Assembly: GCF_003864295.1 (NCBI RefSeq)
Contig: NZ_BDQK01000005.1
Location: 186,001-250,000 of the forward strand
Source of the DNA: Aphanothece sacrum FPU1
GTDB lineage: Bacteria > Cyanobacteriota > Cyanobacteriia > Cyanobacteriales > Microcystaceae
Direction of reading: 5' to 3'
DNA: 64,000 nt
In this document: one piece after another, positions 9,203 through 18,481 of the stretch
Position numbering within the stretch: the stretch's first letter is position 1
How the letters are laid out: each line of letters begins with the position of its first letter
Notes under the pieces: model-generated
The model's input: the letters and a program-made list of their open reading frames with translations, nothing else
What the model was told of the DNA's origin: nothing
Databases searched by the model: none
Made by a program: the position numbers and the translations under genes

Positions 9203-10835
9203 ACAAAGTGATTTTATTTTCTAATTTTTTGAGTTTACTATTACCAATTCCTTTGACTCTTGTTAAATCTTGTAAGGAGGTAAATGATTTTTCTTGACGT
9301 GCTTCAATAATTCTTTGGGCTAGTTTTTCTCCAATTCCAGGTAAGGTCATTAATTGTTCTAAACTAGCAGTATTGACGTTAACTAATTCTTGAGATTTTT
9401 CAACTGATACTGGTGCTGAAACCTCCGAACATTTTTCTTGTTCTTGTTTAATTTTTTTGTTAACAAAATCAGGAATACCTAAGATAGCATCCTGATATAA
9501 TCGCTTAAATTCTCGCAAATAATGAGCAGTGATTGTTGGATTTTTGATAATTAATAAAGTTTCATCGTTTTGAGTATTAGCTGAATTTGACCAATTATGA
9601 GAACCTGTAATAATTATATTATCATCAATTATACCAAATTTATGATGCAGTTTATCCCCATCTGGAATATTAGGAATTCCTACCGTATTAATTGCTTTTT
9701 GCCAGGGTTTATTATCTAATTCGTATTTACATTTATTGCTTAAAGCTACTCCTAATAAATCTAATGCTTCACTATAATTACGATAAGCAAATTGAGGATC
9801 GATCAAGGCTTTTATAGAAACTCCTTGATTGTTTTTTTCTTCAAGAATATTAGCTAATTTTTGCTCACTAAAAACAAATAAGGCTAAGTTAATTGAATTT
9901 TTTGCTTGATTTAACGTATTGCCAATCAGTCCATTACTGGTTATTTCCCAATTATTAGTTGCAGAATTAGGAGAAAATTTTACCGTCATTTTTGAGTCGC
10001 CAATGGTTAAAGTTTTAGGCGATCGCTGAAGTTTATTGATGCCAAATTTACTGTCTTTTTCGCCTCCGACTCCATCTCCCCACATCTGGTTAAATTCTTT
10101 GGTAAAAATATCAGCAAGTGGGGCAGAATTAATTGTTAATAAATTATTAGCATTGCCTCTCGTTTCTGGATTATCAAAATCTCCATGAACATCACTCATG
10201 GTAAAGTTAGGTGAACCTGTAATCACTTTTTTTTGATCAATTACCATGAATTTATGGTGCATTAATCCTGTTCCTTTAGAACCATCTTCTGTATCATCAA
10301 TAATGTTTATTTTTCCCTGTTTTAAAATAAATATAGCATCTCTATCACTAAGTTCTTGTGAGCTTAATTTACCATCTTTATTAACATCAATAAAAGCGAA
10401 ATAACTCTCATATCTTTCTGCTTCTCTTTCTTCTAAATTATCAAGTTCTGTAGTAGTTAATTGACGAATAGGACTATTATAAGTATTTTCTAAAATTAGT
10501 CTAATTTTAACTCCTTCATCTGTCTTTTTAACGATAGCTTTAGCCAAATTTGGCAGACGTAATTCTTGAACAGCTATATCAATCATTGAAGTAGCAGAAT
10601 TCACATTATCAATGAGAATTTGTTCTAAATTATCACCCCCACGTTTCATCGAGCGATAAGGTTCCGTATAATCAGCCCCTTTTGCCTGATTATGATTAAA
10701 ATAAACTTGAATAAACGAATCTTGTTCTAATGGGTTGGGACGTTCAATTTGTGCTTGAGTATGACAAGCATTCACACTCCATAATCCCATTAATAATAAT
10801 ACAAAATATATCCACTTTGACCAAGGTTTTCTCAT
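9201..10835 (-). CDS. Predicted lipoprotein nuclease: PLD domains with EF-hand insert and C-terminal HhH
   Basis: A 544-residue phospholipase D superfamily protein. The N-terminus is a hydrophobic signal with a lipobox-like VNAC (C24). HKD motif 1 is H193xK195...D200 and motif 2 is H397xK399...D404, each followed by GSPNF or GSHNWS, as in PLD nucleases such as Nuc. A canonical EF-hand loop, D150-x-N152-x-D154-G...E161, is inserted before motif 1. The last 60 residues are a tandem helix-hairpin-helix of the ComEA type, with LPGIGEKLAQRI and VKGIGNSKLKKL. Together this predicts a calcium-responsive DNA-binding nuclease at the outer face of a membrane; DNA as substrate is inference. The stop codon falls within a palindromic repeat. 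Confidence 0.8.
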   Translation of the reverse strand: MRKPWSKWIYFVLLLMGLWSVNACHTQAQIERPNPLEQDSFIQVYFNHNQAKGADYTEPYRSMKRGGDNLEQILIDNVNSATSMIDIAVQELRLPNLAKAIVKKTDEGVKIRLILENTYNSPIRQLTTTELDNLEEREAERYESYFAFIDVNKDGKLSSQELSDRDAIFILKQGKINIIDDTEDGSKGTGLMHHKFMVIDQKKVITGSPNFTMSDVHGDFDNPETRGNANNLLTINSAPLADIFTKEFNQMWGDGVGGEKDSKFGINKLQRSPKTLTIGDSKMTVKFSPNSATNNWEITSNGLIGNTLNQAKNSINLALFVFSEQKLANILEEKNNQGVSIKALIDPQFAYRNYSEALDLLGVALSNKCKYELDNKPWQKAINTVGIPNIPDGDKLHHKFGIIDDNIIITGSHNWSNSANTQNDETLLIIKNPTITAHYLREFKRLYQDAILGIPDFVNKKIKQEQEKCSEVSAPVSVEKSQELVNVNTASLEQLMTLPGIGEKLAQRIIEARQEKSFTSLQDLTRVKGIGNSKLKKLENKITL

Positions 10836-10933
10836 ACAATATTCCTCAATACTTGAACTAATTAATTTTTCAGAGGTTAGGATTAGAGAAATTAGATTAT
10901 TTGACTATTTGAGCTATAATTGTGAGATACTAA

Positions 10934-10980
10934 AATGATATTTACATCTAGCAAAATTGTCTTGAGATGTAAATATCATT
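10934..10980. promoter_or_regulatory. Perfect 16-bp inverted repeat between divergent genes
   Basis: AATGATATTTACATCT at 10934-10949 is exactly complementary to 10965-10980, with a 15-base spacer. It ends 16 bases before the EcfT-type start and 98 bases from the PLD-nuclease start. In RNA it would be a strong hairpin over the ribosome-binding region of the transporter gene; in DNA it could be an operator. No T tract follows, which argues against a plain terminator. Confidence 0.7.
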
Positions 10981-10996
10981 ACCTTCATAATACACT

Positions 10997-11872
10997 ATGG
11001 ACTTACTGCGATCGCTCCCCATTGGACTATATTTAGAAAAACCGATTACCTGGCTACATCAACTCGATCCGAGAGTTAAATTAGTTTGGCTAATGACCTT
11101 TCTGCTTGCCCCTCTTTTATCTAATCCTATCTGGCGATTATTTTTAGTTGGTTTGTTAATATTCTTAACATTCGCAGCTAAAATTCCTTTACGAGTTTGG
11201 AAGCAGCAAATGGGATGGTTATTAACTTTATGTGTCCTAGTATTTATTATTACTACTTTAACTCCCGATGGTTTAGGGATAACTTCTCAACCTCGTCTAC
11301 CAGAAACGGAATTTTCTTTACCACAACCCAATAATTATCAATATGTTTTAGTAGATAAGGGTCGATTGTTTATTACCCGTCGTTCCTTAGACTTAGGCGT
11401 AAGAGTTAGCACCTTAATCTTCGTTCTTATTTATAGCACAAATCTCTATTTATTAACAACTGCTCCTGAAGAAATTACGGCAGGTTTAGAAGAATTATCG
11501 GAACCTTTACGTCGGTTAAAAATTCCGATTACGGAAATTATGTTAACTTTAACTCTTTCCTTAAGATTTATTCCTTTAGTCTTGGAGGAAATACAAAATT
11601 TAGCTCGTTCAATTCGTACTAGGGCAATTAATTGGCAAAAATTAGGAATTAAAAGAAGTTTACAAGTATGCTTAGTAGTGGTAGAAAAATTATTAGAGAA
11701 TCTGTTAATGAGGGCTGAAGAAATCGCCATAGCAATGGAAGTTAGAGGGTTTACAACTCCTAACGAACATCGGGTACAATGGCATCAATTACGATTAATT
11801 AGATGGGATTGGATTGCATTAGGAATGTTAATTCCTTTTTGGTGTGCTAGATTCTTTCTTGGTGGAATGTAA
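10997..11872 (+). CDS. ECF transporter transmembrane (T) component, CbiQ/EcfT family
   Basis: The membrane coupling subunit of an energy-coupling-factor vitamin or metal transporter. The 291-residue protein has about five to six hydrophobic segments, starting near LDPRVKLVWLMTFLLAPLL. The C-terminal cytoplasmic part carries RSIRTRA and MEVRGF, matching the Ala-Arg-Gly coupling helices that contact the ATPases. No ATPase or substrate-specific S component adjoins it, so it probably shares ATPases encoded elsewhere and its substrate cannot be named. A strong palindrome lies just upstream. The ATG at 10997 agrees with the conserved N-terminus. Confidence 0.85.
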   Translation: MDLLRSLPIGLYLEKPITWLHQLDPRVKLVWLMTFLLAPLLSNPIWRLFLVGLLIFLTFAAKIPLRVWKQQMGWLLTLCVLVFIITTLTPDGLGITSQPRLPETEFSLPQPNNYQYVLVDKGRLFITRRSLDLGVRVSTLIFVLIYSTNLYLLTTAPEEITAGLEELSEPLRRLKIPITEIMLTLTLSLRFIPLVLEEIQNLARSIRTRAINWQKLGIKRSLQVCLVVVEKLLENLLMRAEEIAIAMEVRGFTTPNEHRVQWHQLRLIRWDWIALGMLIPFWCARFFLGGM

Positions 11873-11886
11873 AAATAATTAATCAA

Positions 11887-11928
11887 ATTGTAGGTTGGGT
11901 TGAGGTACGAAACCCAACAAACCCTAAT
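11887..11928. repeat. 42-bp dispersed repeat, left copy flanking a Uma2 gene
   Basis: This 42-base sequence is the exact reverse complement of 12662-12703. Its core is a palindrome of GTTGGGTT and AACCCAAC around a nine-base loop. Single related copies lie at 19453-19494, 39986-40016 and 56681-56711. Confidence 0.9.
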
Positions 11929-11997
11929 CTAATCCACGTGCATTACATGAAACAGTCCATTAGGGTAAGTTAGACGAGACTTTCCTCTATTAGATAA

Positions 11998-12573
11998 TCA
12001 CCAAACTATTTTTAAATCTAAAACTAATTCTGGTAATACTTCTTCCCCTAATAAAAATTCAGGATTAGTTAAAATCTCTTTATCTTTCCCTTGACGATAA
12101 ATTTCAATTAGACGAGTTTTTCTATTAATTAACCATCCCAATTTAACCCCATTACTCATATATTCTTCTATTTTGGTTTGAATATCTTTTAAATTATCGC
12201 TGGGTGATAATAATTCTAACACAAAATCAGGAGCAATGGGGGGGAATTTTTCTCGTTGTTCAAGAGTTAATTGATTCCATCTATCTAAACTTATCCAAGA
12301 AACATCAGGAGAACGATTTGCACCATTAGGTAACTTAAAACAAGTATTAGAATCAAAAACTTTACCTAACTTTTTTTGTCGATTCCAGATGCCAAATTCA
12401 ACGACTAATTCTGCATTTCTATTTCCTGTTTCTCCTCCTGTTGGTGACATGATAATTAATTCTCCTTTGGCATTTCGTTCAAAGTTTATATCAGGATTTC
12501 GACGACACAATTGATAAAATTGTTCATCCGTCATTTGACAAATAGGTTCTAAATTTAAGGTGTAAGTAATCAT
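11998..12573 (-). CDS. Uma2 family protein (DUF820, PD-(D/E)XK nuclease fold)
   Basis: One of four Uma2 proteins in this window. The 191-residue product has the family core: a polar N-terminus, IIMSPTGGETG, RSPDVSWIS, PDFVLELLSPSD and the C-terminal GWLINRKTRLIEIYR. The Asp of PD and the Glu of LEL fit the acidic residues of the PD-(D/E)XK site. The family is greatly expanded in cyanobacteria and its biological role is unsettled. The gene lies between two perfect 42-bp inverted repeats and has no close operon partner, as if it were a cassette of its own. Confidence 0.85.
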   Translation of the reverse strand: MITYTLNLEPICQMTDEQFYQLCRRNPDINFERNAKGELIIMSPTGGETGNRNAELVVEFGIWNRQKKLGKVFDSNTCFKLPNGANRSPDVSWISLDRWNQLTLEQREKFPPIAPDFVLELLSPSDNLKDIQTKIEEYMSNGVKLGWLINRKTRLIEIYRQGKDKEILTNPEFLLGEEVLPELVLDLKIVW

Positions 12574-12896
12574 GATAATGACTCCTAAATACTTAGGGTG
12601 ATAACAAAATAATATTATATGTCTAGTAGTGGACTATTTTCCGCTAATTTGGTGTATTGTAATTAGGGTTTGTTGGGTTTCGTACCTCAACCCAACCTAC
12701 AATATATGGTCTGATTTTAGATGAAATTCATCATTTATTTATTCCTCGATTCTCACAAAAAAACTAAATAAACCCGCCCCGACCTTTGTTAATTATATGT
12801 TACAATTAATTCAAGAGATGGAAAATAAAGTATAATTAAGAATTGTCCACTAACAATTCTTAATTATCAAGTATCCATTATCCATTGTTAAAAGTT
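12574..12896. other. Intergenic stretch made largely of repeats
   Basis: Between the Uma2 and thioredoxin genes lie the right 42-bp repeat copy, a partial GGGGCGGGTT-family piece near 12745-12782 with TCTCACAAAAAAACTA, and AT-rich short repeats of the ATTATCCATT type that run to within a few bases of the thioredoxin ATG. No open frame or RNA gene is apparent. Confidence 0.6.
12662..12703. repeat. 42-bp dispersed repeat, right copy flanking a Uma2 gene
   Basis: Exact inverted copy of 11887-11928. The flanking bases on its left, including TAATTTGGTGT, match the flank of the copy at 19453-19494, so the true repeat is longer than the 42 bp that are perfectly conserved here. Confidence 0.9.
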
Positions 12897-13214
12897 ATGG
12901 CAGTTAAAAAAGAATTTACAAGTTTTGAAGATCTTCTAAATAGCTCAAAAATCCCCGTATTAGTTGATTTTTATGCGACTTGGTGTGGCCCTTGTCAAAT
13001 GATGATGCCTGCTATAGAACAAGTAGGACTGCAAATGAGAAATAGGTTACAAGTAGTTAAAATTGATACAGACAAATATCCAGGGATAGCCTCTAAATAT
13101 CACGTTCAAGCATTACCGACTCTGGTATTATTTAAGAATGGTAAACCAGTAGAACGTATAGAAGGGGCGATGCAAGCGTCTCAATTAATACAACAATTAT
13201 CCATATTGGTTTAA
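12897..13214 (+). CDS. trxA: Thioredoxin
   Basis: A small cytosolic thiol-disulfide reductant. The classic active site WCGPC lies in VDFYATWCGPCQMM, and the cis-Pro is in ALPTLVLFKNGK. The 105-residue length from the ATG at 12897 is normal. The frame extends upstream to 12885, but MAVKKEF is the more usual beginning. No signal peptide is present. Cyanobacteria carry several thioredoxin types; which one this is cannot be settled here. The five-copy hairpin array starts at its stop codon. Confidence 0.9.
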   Translation: MAVKKEFTSFEDLLNSSKIPVLVDFYATWCGPCQMMMPAIEQVGLQMRNRLQVVKIDTDKYPGIASKYHVQALPTLVLFKNGKPVERIEGAMQASQLIQQLSILV

Positions 13215-13868
13215 ACAGCCTTCAACCTAAAGGTTGAGGCTATGGAAACAAAGCCTACCTGCGTAGGCTTTTCCTATCTTAGCCCGCGAAGGCGGGCTTG
13301 GTTTTGATAACTGAACCTTTCAAGGTTTCAGGAGTTTTCTGTTATTAAACAGCCTTCAACCTCAAGGTTGAGGCTACAGAAACAAAGCCTACCTTCGTAG
13401 GCTTTTCCTATCTTAGCCCGTGAAGGAGGGCTTGGTTTTGATAACGGAACCTTTCAAGGTTTCAGGAGTTTTCTGTTATTAAACAGCCTTCAACCTCAAG
13501 GTTGAGGCTACAGAAACAAAGCCTACCTTCGTAGGCTTTTCCTATCTTAGCCCGTGAAGGAGGGCTTGGTTTTGATAACGGAACCTTTCAAGGTTTCAGG
13601 AGTTTTCTGTTATCAAACAGCCTTCAACCTAAAGGTTGAGGCTACAGAAACAAAGCCTACCTTCGTAGGCTTTTCCTATCTTAGCCCGTGAAGGCGGGCT
13701 TGGTTTTGATAACTGAACCTTTCAAGGTTTCAGGAGTTTTCTGTTATTAAACAGCCTTCAACCTCAAGGTTGAGGCTATAGAAACAAAGCCTACCTGCGT
13801 AGGCTTTTCCTATCTTAGCCCGTGAAGGCGGGCTTGGTTTTGATAACTGAACCTTTCAAGGTTTCAGC
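13213..13868. repeat. Tandem array: five 134-bp multi-hairpin units
   Basis: The landmark TTCAACCT recurs at 13221, 13355, 13489, 13623 and 13757, an exact 134-base period. Each unit holds four palindromes: CAACCT(A/C)AAGGTTG, GCCTACCTxCGTAGGC, AGCCCG(C/T)GAAG-GCGGGCT and GAACCTTTCAAGGTTTC. Units differ by a few substitutions, such as CCTGCG versus CCTTCG and CGCGAAGG versus CGTGAAGG. The array fills the whole gap between the convergent thioredoxin and glgA genes. The same architecture occurs singly elsewhere in the window. Confidence 0.95.
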
Positions 13869-13880
13869 CTTTAATGAGAA

Positions 13881-15314
13881 CTAACCGGACAATTTCATTA
13901 AAATTTGCAATTTATCCTGTTCATCTTCGCTTAATTCTCCCGGATGTCCGAGAACCTCCTTATAAACCTTAATATACTCAACGGCTGACTTATACCAACT
14001 AAACTCATGAGTCATTCCACGCTGTTGTAACTTAGCCCAGTCTTGTTTAAAGCGGAAACCTTCCCAAGCCCGTATCATACAAGTAAGTAAGTCTAAAGGT
14101 TCATAACGGTCAAAACAATAACCGGTACCACTTTCCTTGATAGGGTCATAAAATCCTACCGTATCAACTAACCCTCCCGTGCGTCGAACAATAGGAACTG
14201 CCCCATAACGCATGGCTAAAAGTTGACTAATACCACAAGGTTCAAAACGAGAAGGCATTAAAAACACATCCGAACCCGCATAAATACGCCGTGAGAGAGC
14301 ATCATTATACAATAATTGTACAGAAAGACGACCCCGAAAACGAGAAGCTAGTTGCCACAGTTGACCCTCATAATAACGATCACCAGTTCCCAAAATGACT
14401 AACTGAGCATCAGTATAAGCCATAAAGCGATCGAGAATTTGTAATACTAAGTCAATACCCTTTTGTTCAACTAGACGAGTAACCATACCCATCAAAAAAG
14501 CCCCTTTATTGACTTCTAAACCCGTTTCCTCCTGAAGACCAATTTTATTAGCCACACGCCGGTCTAAAGTATCAGGGCTAAAGGTTTGGTGGATAAATCT
14601 GTCCGTAGCTGGATTATACATTTCCAGGTCAATTCCATTAAGAATACCCACCAAATTATTTTGAATATAGGAAAGTAACCCCTCTAACTTTTCCCCATAA
14701 GTAGGAGTTTGAATTTGTTGGGCATAAGTAGGAGAAACAGTAGTCACTCGTCCCGCAAATTGTACAGCAGAAGCCATCGCATTGTCCCCTTCCATATACC
14801 AGGGACACCAAGTCACTTGTTCTAAAAACGCCCGCCCAGGCCCTTGATAAGCCAAGTTATGAATAGTAAAGACAGTGGTGATATCAGGAGATTGGTGCAT
14901 CCACACGGGAATCATAGCCGTATGCCAATCATGACAGTGAATAATCTCAGGTTTCCAATAATTCCAGGCAAATTCAGCCGCCCCGTTCGCAAATAGGGTA
15001 AACCGCCAATATTCATCCTCTCCATGATAAATGCGACGAGGGGCAAAAGTAGGATGAGCAAATAAATAGAGAGGAACATCTGAATCAGGCAGTTTAGTTT
15101 CATAGACCTTAAAAGCCTGAAACATAGCGAACCCTTCCCAAACAGGTTCATCAGGAATATCGACTTTATCGGGCAAAAAACCATAATAGGGCATAAAAAT
15201 CCGCACATCATAGCCCAATTGATGTAAGACTTTAGGTAAAGCCCCAATAACATCCCCCATACCTCCAGCTTTCGCTAAAGGAGCGACCTCAGCCCCAACA
15301 AATAAAATTCGCAT
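13881..15314 (-). CDS. glgA: Glycogen synthase (ADP-glucose type)
   Basis: A GT5 glucosyltransferase that extends alpha-1,4-glucan from ADP-glucose in storage-glycogen synthesis. The 477-residue protein begins [21 protein letters not shown], with K15 of the KxGG ADP-glucose site. [25 protein letters not shown] and [10 protein letters not shown] mark the two GT-B halves and the catalytic Glu region. It is monocistronic and faces the thioredoxin gene across the hairpin array. Cyanobacteria often have two GlgA isoforms; the isoform is not assigned. Confidence 0.95.
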   Translation of the reverse strand: MRILFVGAEVAPLAKAGGMGDVIGALPKVLHQLGYDVRIFMPYYGFLPDKVDIPDEPVWEGFAMFQAFKVYETKLPDSDVPLYLFAHPTFAPRRIYHGEDEYWRFTLFANGAAEFAWNYWKPEIIHCHDWHTAMIPVWMHQSPDITTVFTIHNLAYQGPGRAFLEQVTWCPWYMEGDNAMASAVQFAGRVTTVSPTYAQQIQTPTYGEKLEGLLSYIQNNLVGILNGIDLEMYNPATDRFIHQTFSPDTLDRRVANKIGLQEETGLEVNKGAFLMGMVTRLVEQKGIDLVLQILDRFMAYTDAQLVILGTGDRYYEGQLWQLASRFRGRLSVQLLYNDALSRRIYAGSDVFLMPSRFEPCGISQLLAMRYGAVPIVRRTGGLVDTVGFYDPIKESGTGYCFDRYEPLDLLTCMIRAWEGFRFKQDWAKLQQRGMTHEFSWYKSAVEYIKVYKEVLGHPGELSEDEQDKLQILMKLSG

Positions 15315-15510
15315 CTTTGCTTTTGAGTTTTCGGTGTTTATTAATCAGTTTACTCTGAATAAGCCCCCTTAACTTTATTAAAGACTAGACAATACTACTC
15401 GGATAAGTGCTATGGTCATTCTTGTTAAAAAAGTCTTAGTCTAAAGACAACCAAAGAATGGTAGTGACACAATATCAGTAACAATTATTAATAGGCTTAC
15501 AAATACCCTG

Positions 15511-16677
15511 ATGATTAAACTAGCAACCAGAGTCACAAAAGTTCCTCCGTCCATTACCCTAGATATTGCGGCCAAGGCTAAGGCCATGAAAGTGCAAGGA
15601 ATTGATATCTGTAGCTTAAGCGCAGGGGAACCGGACTTTGATACACCACAACATATCAAAGAAGCTGCTAAAATGGCTCTCGATCGCGGTAAAACTAAAT
15701 ATGGGCCGGCATCAGGAGAACCGAAATTACGTGCAGCGATCGCCAAAAAGTTGCAGAATGATAACAAGTTAGATTATGCCCCAGAAAATGTCATCGTTAC
15801 TAATGGGGGTAAACACTCTCTATTTAACCTGATGTTAGCTTTAATTGAAGCAGGGGACGAGGTTATTATTCCGGCCCCTTATTGGTTAAGTTATCCTGAA
15901 ATGGTCAAATTAGCTGAAGGAACTCCCGTTATTGTTAATACAACGGAAGCTAATGACTATAAAATCACCCCGGAACAATTACGTCAAGCTATTACTACTA
16001 AGACAAAATTATTTGTTCTTAATTCTCCTTCTAATCCCACAGGAATGGTTTACACTACAAGTGAAATTAAGGCATTAGCTGAGATCATTATAGAACATGA
16101 TTTATGGGTAGTTTCTGATGAAATTTATGAAAAAATTCTCTATGATGGAACAGAACAGATTAGTATTGGATCATTGGGGTCAGAGATTTTTAAACGGACT
16201 ATTATTAGTAATGGTTTTGCTAAAAGTTATTCTATGACAGGATGGCGTATTGGTTATTTAGCAGGGCCAAAAGAATTAATTAAAGCAACCAGTATTATTC
16301 AAAGTCATAGCACCTCTAATGTATGTACTTTTGCTCAATATGGGGCTATCTCCGCTTTAGAAGAATCTCAAGATTGTGTCCAAGAAATGTTACAAGCTTT
16401 CACCCAAAGGCGGACAGTCATTTTAGACAAAATTCGTGCCATTCCTCATTTGAGTTGTCCGACTCCTATGGGGGCTTTTTATGTTTTTGTAGATATTAGT
16501 CAAACGGGCATGAATTCTCTAGAATTTAGTGATAAACTGTTAGAATCACAACAAGTAGCCGTGATTCCTGGCATCGCCTTTGGAGCAGATAATTGTATTC
16601 GGTTATCTTATGCAACCGATCTTACAACTATTGAAAAAGGAATAGATCGATTAAGTCAATTTGTCAATAGTCTTTAA
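15511..16677 (+). CDS. aspC: PLP-dependent aminotransferase, class I (aspartate aminotransferase type)
   Basis: A cytosolic fold-type I aminotransferase, 388 residues. [21 protein letters not shown] and [21 protein letters not shown] (the Lys forms the Schiff base) are typical of aspartate aminotransferase subgroup Ib. The C-terminal Arg for the substrate alpha-carboxylate fits IRLSYA. Substrate could be aspartate, or prephenate as in some cyanobacterial homologues; sequence alone does not decide. The universal-stress gene starts 20 bases after its stop. Confidence 0.88.
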   Translation: MIKLATRVTKVPPSITLDIAAKAKAMKVQGIDICSLSAGEPDFDTPQHIKEAAKMALDRGKTKYGPASGEPKLRAAIAKKLQNDNKLDYAPENVIVTNGGKHSLFNLMLALIEAGDEVIIPAPYWLSYPEMVKLAEGTPVIVNTTEANDYKITPEQLRQAITTKTKLFVLNSPSNPTGMVYTTSEIKALAEIIIEHDLWVVSDEIYEKILYDGTEQISIGSLGSEIFKRTIISNGFAKSYSMTGWRIGYLAGPKELIKATSIIQSHSTSNVCTFAQYGAISALEESQDCVQEMLQAFTQRRTVILDKIRAIPHLSCPTPMGAFYVFVDISQTGMNSLEFSDKLLESQQVAVIPGIAFGADNCIRLSYATDLTTIEKGIDRLSQFVNSL

Positions 16678-16696
16678 CAGTTTTAGGAGAATTATT

Positions 16697-17194
16697 ATGT
16701 CATACAAAAGAATTTTTGTCGCCTTAGATAAGTCCCCTTTTGGTCAGGTTATTTTTGAGAAAGCTGTATCTTTAGCAAAACAAAATGAAGCAGCTTTAAT
16801 GTTGTTTCATTCTTTACCAATTGAAAATAGAACAATTCCTCCTTATGCTAGTGTATATGAGGGAGAACTTGCCGATTTTTCTTATTTAATTAGACAACAA
16901 ATAGAAACAGAAACAGAAACAGTTAAGGAATGGTTATCAAATTATTGTACTTTAGCGAATGAACAAGGTGTTGCCACAGAATATGACTGGAAAATTGGAG
17001 AACCTGGCCGTTGGATACGAGATATAGCTAAAAATTGGAATGCGGATTTAATTATAGTGGGAAGACGAGGACTTACAGGAATTAGTGAAATGTTTTTAGG
17101 CAGTGTCAGTAATTATATTGTTCACCATGCCCATTGTTCAATCTTAATTATTCAGGGAATAGAAATAGAAGAAGAACCAGGGGAAAAAGTCTAA
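16697..17194 (+). CDS. Universal stress protein (UspA family)
   Basis: A 165-residue single-domain Usp protein. The start at ATG 16697 is set by AGGAG nine bases upstream, although the frame is open further. The C-terminal ATP-binding signature, GRRGLTGISEMFLGSVSNYIVHHAHCSILII, fits the G-2x-G-9x-G(S/T) pattern of ATP-binding Usp proteins. Its targets are unknown. It is probably read with the aminotransferase gene just upstream. Confidence 0.88.
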   Translation: MSYKRIFVALDKSPFGQVIFEKAVSLAKQNEAALMLFHSLPIENRTIPPYASVYEGELADFSYLIRQQIETETETVKEWLSNYCTLANEQGVATEYDWKIGEPGRWIRDIAKNWNADLIIVGRRGLTGISEMFLGSVSNYIVHHAHCSILIIQGIEIEEEPGEKV

Positions 17195-17195
17195 G

Positions 17196-17825
17196 CTAAA
17201 AATTCCGTGCTTTATTAGTTAAAGCATCAAATTGAAATCGTTTTGCAGGGTAAGTATCCCCATAAATATTCAAAGTAATAGAGGGTTCATCTCCTACCGC
17301 TTCTACACAATGAATAGCCTCAGTAGTCAAGGCAATAATGTCCCCTGATTCTAACACTTTTTCTTCGACTTTATCAATTTTATGAGGAAATTCTGATGTA
17401 GGAATTCGTTGCCAAAAAGTATTTTTTTGTTGTCCTTTCAAGGTTGCGACTACTCCCCAAGTCCCATGATTATGAATAGTTGTGCTAGTACCAGGTAACA
17501 TAATTTCGGTTTGAATTGTAATAGGATATCCTAGTTCATCATAAAGGAGTAAAACCCCTGTTTCTGTTTTGGGAGATGGTTCAGGAATTCGGGTATTTAC
17601 CCAATAAACATTAAGGATTAATTTACGCACTAACCGCCGTAAATTAGGTAAAAATTCTGCTTCTGTTTCTCCCGTTATCTCTGCTTGTTCAAGAATATCT
17701 TCTAATTCACAAAGAAATCGATAAAATCGATATTGAGTAGTCGGTATTAATAAATCCCACTGTCTGGGAGACTCACAAGCAATACAGTTACCCGCTTCAG
17801 TTACTAACCAATCTTGTTTAGGCAT
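17196..17825 (-). CDS. Cupin protein related to cysteine dioxygenase
   Basis: A 209-residue cupin. The first cupin motif, PGTSTTIHNHGTWGVVATLKG, supplies the HxH pair, and the second, ESGDIIALTTEAIHCVEAVG, supplies the third His. Arrangement and size resemble the cysteine dioxygenase/PCO group of mononuclear iron enzymes, but the substrate is not established. An N-terminal CxxC (CIACES) is near residue 13. It is convergent with the Usp gene, with only one base between the stops. Confidence 0.75.
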   Translation of the reverse strand: MPKQDWLVTEAGNCIACESPRQWDLLIPTTQYRFYRFLCELEDILEQAEITGETEAEFLPNLRRLVRKLILNVYWVNTRIPEPSPKTETGVLLLYDELGYPITIQTEIMLPGTSTTIHNHGTWGVVATLKGQQKNTFWQRIPTSEFPHKIDKVEEKVLESGDIIALTTEAIHCVEAVGDEPSITLNIYGDTYPAKRFQFDALTNKARNF

Positions 17826-17969
17826 TTACTTCTCCTTACTATGGTCTAAAAACTGTTATTATCTGCTAATTCAATTGTTAATAATACTCGAAATTTAAAA
17901 CAAAACAGTAATAATTTAAGTTAACTTAATTGTAAAGATAGGTTAATGAGTATGAATAACTATTTAATG

Positions 17970-18227
17970 CTACTCTCCATAATGAGTTTTTGTCCTAACA
18001 ATCAAAATTGATTTATCTTCTTCAAAAATTTCATATAAAATTCTGTCCTTAATATTTAAACGATAAGAATAAAGTCCTTTAAGTTCTCGTTTAAGTTGTT
18101 TTCCTAAATATGGATTTACTCGCAAAACTTCATTGATAATCTCTTTTAATTTCTCTCTTTGTTTATCAGTTAACTGATTAATGTCTTTCTGGGCTTTCTT
18201 AGAGAAAAACACTTGATAATTATTCAT
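17970..18227 (-). CDS. Toxin of RelE/ParE superfamily
   Basis: An 85-residue basic protein with the RelE/ParE fold pattern: a helical DINQLTDKQREKLKEIINEV, then LKGLYSYRLNIKDRILYEI and a final strand ILIVRTKTHYGE. The YRLNIKDRILYEI stretch and terminal Tyr are usual for mRNA-cleaving or gyrase-acting members; which activity applies is unknown. Its ATG overlaps the antitoxin stop by one base (TAATG), giving a coupled antitoxin-toxin operon. Confidence 0.85.
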   Translation of the reverse strand: MNNYQVFFSKKAQKDINQLTDKQREKLKEIINEVLRVNPYLGKQLKRELKGLYSYRLNIKDRILYEIFEEDKSILIVRTKTHYGE

Positions 18228-18481
18228 TATTGCTCAAAAACTTGTTCCATTGTTAATGTTTCTCCTTTTCTATATTCTGCTCGCGCTTCTTGAATATCTG
18301 ATACAATGTTAGGATCTTCAAGTAATTCAGCAGTTTCTGTCCATGATTCTAATTCGCTTTTATCAATTAACAGAAAACTTTGATTATCTTGAACTATCAG
18401 AACTCCATCTGGTTCAGATTTAGCCCGTTCGATAATCTCCTCGAAGTGTTTTTTAGCGTAGTCTAGAGTGACATGATACAT
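18227..18481 (-). CDS. Antitoxin of Phd/YefM family
   Basis: An 84-residue antitoxin. The N-terminus MYHVTLDYAKKHFEEIIERAK and the DGVLIVQDNQSFLLIDKSELESW segment match the DNA-binding Phd/YefM fold, and the acidic C-terminal half is the likely toxin-binding tail. It precedes the RelE-like toxin with a one-base overlap. Such pairs usually autorepress; I could not define the operator in the 190 bases upstream. Confidence 0.87.
   Translation of the reverse strand: MYHVTLDYAKKHFEEIIERAKSEPDGVLIVQDNQSFLLIDKSELESWTETAELLEDPNIVSDIQEARAEYRKGETLTMEQVFEQ

Noticed and set aside
13213-13868. Regular direct repeats as a possible CRISPR array
   Set aside because: The period is 134 bases, whole units are nearly identical, there are no unique spacers of 30-45 bases and no cas genes in the window.
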